Under the pieces are notes generated by a model. It made no database searches. It was not told where the DNA came from and saw only the letters and a list, made by a program, of their open reading frames with translations. Shown here piece after piece: positions 61,151 to 64,000 of a DNA stretch of 64,000 nt. Where the stretch lies: the NCBI RefSeq assembly GCF_023028345.1, contig NZ_CP095487.1:248001-312000 (forward strand). Direction: 5' to 3'. The stretch comes from Halorientalis marina. Its GTDB lineage: Archaea > Halobacteriota > Halobacteria > Halobacteriales > Haloarculaceae. The position numbers and the translations under genes are program-made. The stretch's first letter is position 1, and each line of letters begins with the position of its first letter.

Positions 61151-62547
61151 TCGTCGTCACCTCCGGGGTTCGGCACGTTGCCACCGTCGGTACGGGTCCC
61201 GTGACTCGGGCCGCCGTCGGTCACGGCTGCCTCGTCACCACGGCTGAACTCGGGGTAGGTCTCGACGCCGTGTTCGGAGAGGTCGAGGCCTTCGCGCTCG
61301 TGGCTCTCGGAGACGCGGGCCTGCCCGACTGCTTTGAACGCCCCGAACACCGCGGCGGTCGCGAGGATCGTCCACGCGCCGATGACCGTCACGCCGACGA
61401 TCTGTGCAAAGAGGACGTTCACGGAGAAGCCGTTGATCGAGACGAAGGGGAGCAGGACGGCGCCCATCGCACCGGCGCTCCCGTGGACGGGGTAGACCGC
61501 ACACACGTCGTCGATCTTCAGGCGCTCCTCGACGAAGCTGAAGACGATGGGGAGCTGTCCGCCGGCCAGCAGGCCGACCAGCAGCGCGCCCCACCACGTC
61601 GAGAGGTGCGTGATGCTCGTGATGCCGACGAGGCCGGCGAGCATCCCGTTGGCGACGTACAGCGTGTCGACCTTGTTGCTCTTGAGCAGCGAGACGCCTG
61701 CCGCACCGATGGCGCCCGCGCCCATCGCCAGCGTCGTCGTCATCGCCACGCGGCCAACGGCACCGGCCGCCGTCGTACTCGTCGTGAACGCGCCCAGTGC
61801 GAGCGCACCGTCCTCGGTCACCGAGAACACGGTCGCGGCCGTGCCGACGTTGAACCCGTACCAGCCAAAGGAGAGGATCAGCGTCCCGAGCACGGCGAAG
61901 GTCATCGAGTGACCGGGGATGACGTTCACGCTTCCGTCACTGTTGTACCGGTCCATGCGCGGGCCGAGGATGTAGGCGGCCGTCAGGCCGGCCACACCGC
62001 CCATGCCGTGGACGATCATCCCGCCCGCGAAGTCGTTGAAGCCGACGCCCAGCACGGAGGCCAGGAAGCCACCGCCCCAGGTCAGGCCCGTGACGACGGG
62101 GTAGATGAACCCGGCCAGCATGATCGTGTAGCCGACGTACGCACGGAGTTTCGCGCGGCCGGCGACGGCCCCGGAGACGATGGTCGCCGCCGTCATGGCG
62201 AACACCGCACCGAACAGCCAGCCGACCCACGCGTCGGCGCTCTCGGGCGAGAGGTTTGCCATGAAGGCGCTGCCGATGTTCGCCGCGCCGCCACTCGTGA
62301 CGGCGGCGACGATCGAGGAGATCGCCGCCCCGACGAGGAAGAACATGATGACCCCGATCGACCAGGTGAGCATGTTCTTCGTGAGCTGGTTGGCGACGTT
62401 CTTGGCACGTACCTGCCCCGCCTCCAGCATCGCGAAGCCCGCGTGCATGAAGAAGATCAGGAACGTGACCGTCAACACCCACATCGTGTTGACACCGTCG
62501 ACGATAGTCGCCGGATCCGTCTGTAACGGGACCGTCAGCGCGCTCAT
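61147..62547 (-). CDS. amt: ammonium transporter
   Basis: 466 residues, about eleven membrane helices. [32 protein letters not shown] and the conserved His in [17 protein letters not shown] are Amt hallmarks. Channels ammonium into the cell under GlnK control. The ATG is preceded by GGGAGGTGT, a Shine-Dalgarno site, so the mRNA has a leader. Confidence 0.95.
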   Translation of the reverse strand: MSALTVPLQTDPATIVDGVNTMWVLTVTFLIFFMHAGFAMLEAGQVRAKNVANQLTKNMLTWSIGVIMFFLVGAAISSIVAAVTSGGAANIGSAFMANLSPESADAWVGWLFGAVFAMTAATIVSGAVAGRAKLRAYVGYTIMLAGFIYPVVTGLTWGGGFLASVLGVGFNDFAGGMIVHGMGGVAGLTAAYILGPRMDRYNSDGSVNVIPGHSMTFAVLGTLILSFGWYGFNVGTAATVFSVTEDGALALGAFTTSTTAAGAVGRVAMTTTLAMGAGAIGAAGVSLLKSNKVDTLYVANGMLAGLVGITSITHLSTWWGALLVGLLAGGQLPIVFSFVEERLKIDDVCAVYPVHGSAGAMGAVLLPFVSINGFSVNVLFAQIVGVTVIGAWTILATAAVFGAFKAVGQARVSESHEREGLDLSEHGVETYPEFSRGDEAAVTDGGPSHGTRTDGGNVPNPGGDDE

Positions 62548-62994
62548 GCCGACACCTCCCGTTCAGTGATCCCCGAAACTACTTCGTAATTGTCTAACTC
62601 TGCACCGCCCACCGCTATGCGCGTTTTGTATTTCACGAGAGAACGTCATGGAATCCCACTACATAAGGGTTGGCTTGAAATTCCGGAAGTTTTCAAGCAT
62701 GGGGTAGACGAACGTACGGATTACCGTAGACTATTATGGATATAAGGTTGTATTTCGTCCACTCTCCGGACGTTTGTCAGCGGAAATTCTTGACGTTCGT
62801 CAACCACCGTTCGGGCCGTTTTGCGGGTCTGTCCCGGTGCGCGCGCAGTAACGCACTGTTTGCACGATTCTATCTCGATTCGGTACGTGTTCTGTACGAA
62901 TCACTCGCAATTAGGACAGGCATCTAAAATACGGCGGTCGAATAGCCGAACCGCCGTACTCTCTCGGAAGACGGTCTGAACAGTTGGCACACTT
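62548..62994. other. A/T-richer intergenic region upstream of amt
   Basis: Contains the amt Shine-Dalgarno site (GGGAGGTGT on the minus strand, near 62556), an A/T-rich stretch (62578-62600) that may be the amt promoter, and an inverted repeat at 62673-62698. From 62700 to 62990 I see several A/T-rich tracts but no convincing gene; a 63-codon frame at 62736 is not haloarchaeal in composition. Confidence 0.5.
62673..62698. promoter_or_regulatory. inverted repeat upstream of amt
   Basis: GCTTGAAA (62673-62680) pairs with TTTCAAGC (62691-62698) around TTCCGGAAGT, itself palindromic at TTCCGGAA. Located about 130 nt before the amt start; a possible operator for nitrogen control. Confidence 0.45.
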
Positions 62995-63489
62995 CTATCG
63001 CTCGCTGGCGAGGAGTGCGCCCGTGAGGCAGACGCCGCCGACGAGGACGAGCGTCACGCCGAGCGGGGAGGGGTCGACACGGAGGAGGCGAGGTGCCAGC
63101 ACGATACCGGCCGCAGCCCCGAGCAGGAGGCTCGTCCCCCCGAGGTGGGTCAACTCGAACCGTGCCGTCCGGGCGGTGGGGCCGTGGTCGGCGAGTTCGA
63201 CGCTCGTCTGCCCGACCGTCCAGGCGAGGACGACCGCCGCCGTCGCGCCCACGACCGCCGCCCCGCCGGCCCCGGCGACGCCGCCAAGGACCACCGCCCC
63301 GCCGAGCCCCGTCGCACCGAGGGTCACCGCCGGTCGCGTTCGCCGCACCAGCCCGACCGCCAGCAGGCCCGTCCCGCCGAGGCCGGCCAGCGTCGAGAGC
63401 GGGTCGACCCCCGCGAGGACGACGCCGACCAGCGCGGCGACCAGTGCGGTCCCGCCGGAGAGCACGCCCGGGCGACCGAGTCGGGTCAC
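62995..63489 (-). CDS. DUF7519-like membrane protein
   Basis: 164 residues with about six short hydrophobic Gly/Ala/Val-rich helices. The GTG at 63489 overlaps the TGA of the DUF58 gene (GTGA). In haloarchaea such proteins close operons with DUF58 and related wall or surface-associated genes. Function unknown. Confidence 0.7.
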   Translation of the reverse strand: MTRLGRPGVLSGGTALVAALVGVVLAGVDPLSTLAGLGGTGLLAVGLVRRTRPAVTLGATGLGGAVVLGGVAGAGGAAVVGATAAVVLAWTVGQTSVELADHGPTARTARFELTHLGGTSLLLGAAAGIVLAPRLLRVDPSPLGVTLVLVGGVCLTGALLASER

Positions 63490-64000
63490 GACAGCCACCC
63501 CGCTTCGGCCATCGCGGTCGTCACGTCGGTTTCGGGCGCCCAGTCAAGCACCGGGAGGCCAGCGGCTCGGAGGCCCCGGAGTCGGTGGCGGCGCTCGATC
63601 CGGGCGAGCCGCCGGCCCGCCGTGCCACCGGTCGTCGGGTCCGGGCTCACGACCGCCGTCGGGTGGCCGCCGACGTCGAGCCGCCGTGCCAGCCCGGCGA
63701 CCCCTTCGTCACAGGCCGGCGTGAGCAGGACGACCGTCGCCCGCTCCGGCAGCCGTTGGCGGAGCCACCCGCCGTGGTCGGCTCCCTCCCCGCCGCCCTC
63801 GTCGGCCCCGCCATCGCTCCGCGCCGCCGTGACAGACGCCGAGAGTCGGTCGTGTGCCCGCCGACGATGGGCGTCGCCGCGGCCCGGCGCGAGCCACGCG
63901 CGCGTCGGCCCGAGCGTCGCGATGCCGACGCGGTGGTCGGCGCCGGTCAGCGATGCGTAGAGCCGCTCCGCCGCCTCGGCGCTCCGCTGGACCGCCGTCG
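63486..64000 (-). CDS. DUF58 domain protein (5' end outside window)
   Basis: An open frame from the window edge to TGA at 63486-63488, about 171 codons. The visible C-terminal part has AVQRSAEAAERLYASLTGADHRVGIATLG, an acidic Gly-rich loop, ERATVVLLTPACDEGVAGLARRLDVGGHPTAVVSPD and RLARIERRHRLRGLRAAGLPVLDWAP, which fits the von Willebrand-A-like end of DUF58 proteins. Function unknown; usually encoded near MoxR ATPases, which would lie outside the window. Coupled to the DUF7519-like gene. Confidence 0.7.
   Translation of the reverse strand, partial: TAVQRSAEAAERLYASLTGADHRVGIATLGPTRAWLAPGRGDAHRRRAHDRLSASVTAARSDGGADEGGGEGADHGGWLRQRLPERATVVLLTPACDEGVAGLARRLDVGGHPTAVVSPDPTTGGTAGRRLARIERRHRLRGLRAAGLPVLDWAPETDVTTAMAEAGWLS

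Noticed and set aside
62736..62927. A 63-codon ORF upstream of amt
   Set aside because: Basic, Phe/Arg/Ser-rich composition without acidic bias, no homology I recognise and no coupling; probably chance in an A/T-rich gap.

Overview
The window is from a haloarchaeon (class Halobacteria). It is very GC-rich with G/C-ending codons, and the proteins are highly acidic. Many genes look leaderless, with a TATA-like element about 27 nt before the start codon, and Tat-type (twin-arginine) lipoproteins are common. Diagnostic archaeal genes are present: TFB, MCM, archaeal Prs, bacterio-opsin-activator-type HTH regulators and DUF373. The organism looks like a nitrate-assimilating haloarchaeon with N2O-reductase maturation genes. 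I do not assign a genus.

Layout. (1) 1-2023: a two-module TrkA/ion-channel protein that runs off the left edge, then a CBS-domain protein. (2) 2100-8319: a nitrous-oxide-reductase maturation island, nosD-nosF-nosY, a SCO1 protein, a tandem-domain NosL and a single-domain NosL, with no nosZ in the window. Four copies of one 20-bp promoter motif tie the island together. (3) 8372-20457: radical SAM protein, PsiE-like and DUF373 membrane proteins, solitary HicB-like protein, prenyl diphosphate synthase, M50 peptidase with CBS domains, cupin, Ski2-like helicase, a three-repeat acidic protein and an SLC13/TrkA-C transporter. (4) 20533-20716: tRNA-Pro with a nearby copy of its own 3' end. (5) 20858-51181: an informational/conserved block with MCM carrying two inteins, small conserved haloarchaeal proteins, R2lox plus an SCP2-like protein, a MinD operon, a multicopper oxidase, TFB, HIT, PPOX, amidohydrolase, thiolase, ZIP transporter, uracil-DNA glycosylase, IleRS, an exported hydrolase, Prs and a beta-propeller protein. 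(6) 51325-54662: a chemotaxis transducer and HemL. (7) 54663-62547: nitrogen assimilation, with nitrate reductase, MobA, ferredoxin-nitrite reductase followed by a broken small gene, Lrp, GlnK and Amt. (8) 62995-64000: DUF7519-like and DUF58 genes, the latter running off the right edge.

How the parts work together. NosDFY, SCO1 and the NosL proteins would deliver copper and sulfur to a NosZ encoded elsewhere. Nitrate reductase, with a cofactor matured by MobA, followed by NirA, makes ammonium. Amt and GlnK import and sense ammonium, with an adjacent Lrp regulator. The least expected features are the shared nos promoter motif, a Cys-less NosL-like N-terminus on NosD, XRE-type HTH segments inside both MCM inteins with an apparent co-conversion tract, the tRNA 3'-end duplication, and pairs of perfect short-loop hairpins inserted in frame inside genes.
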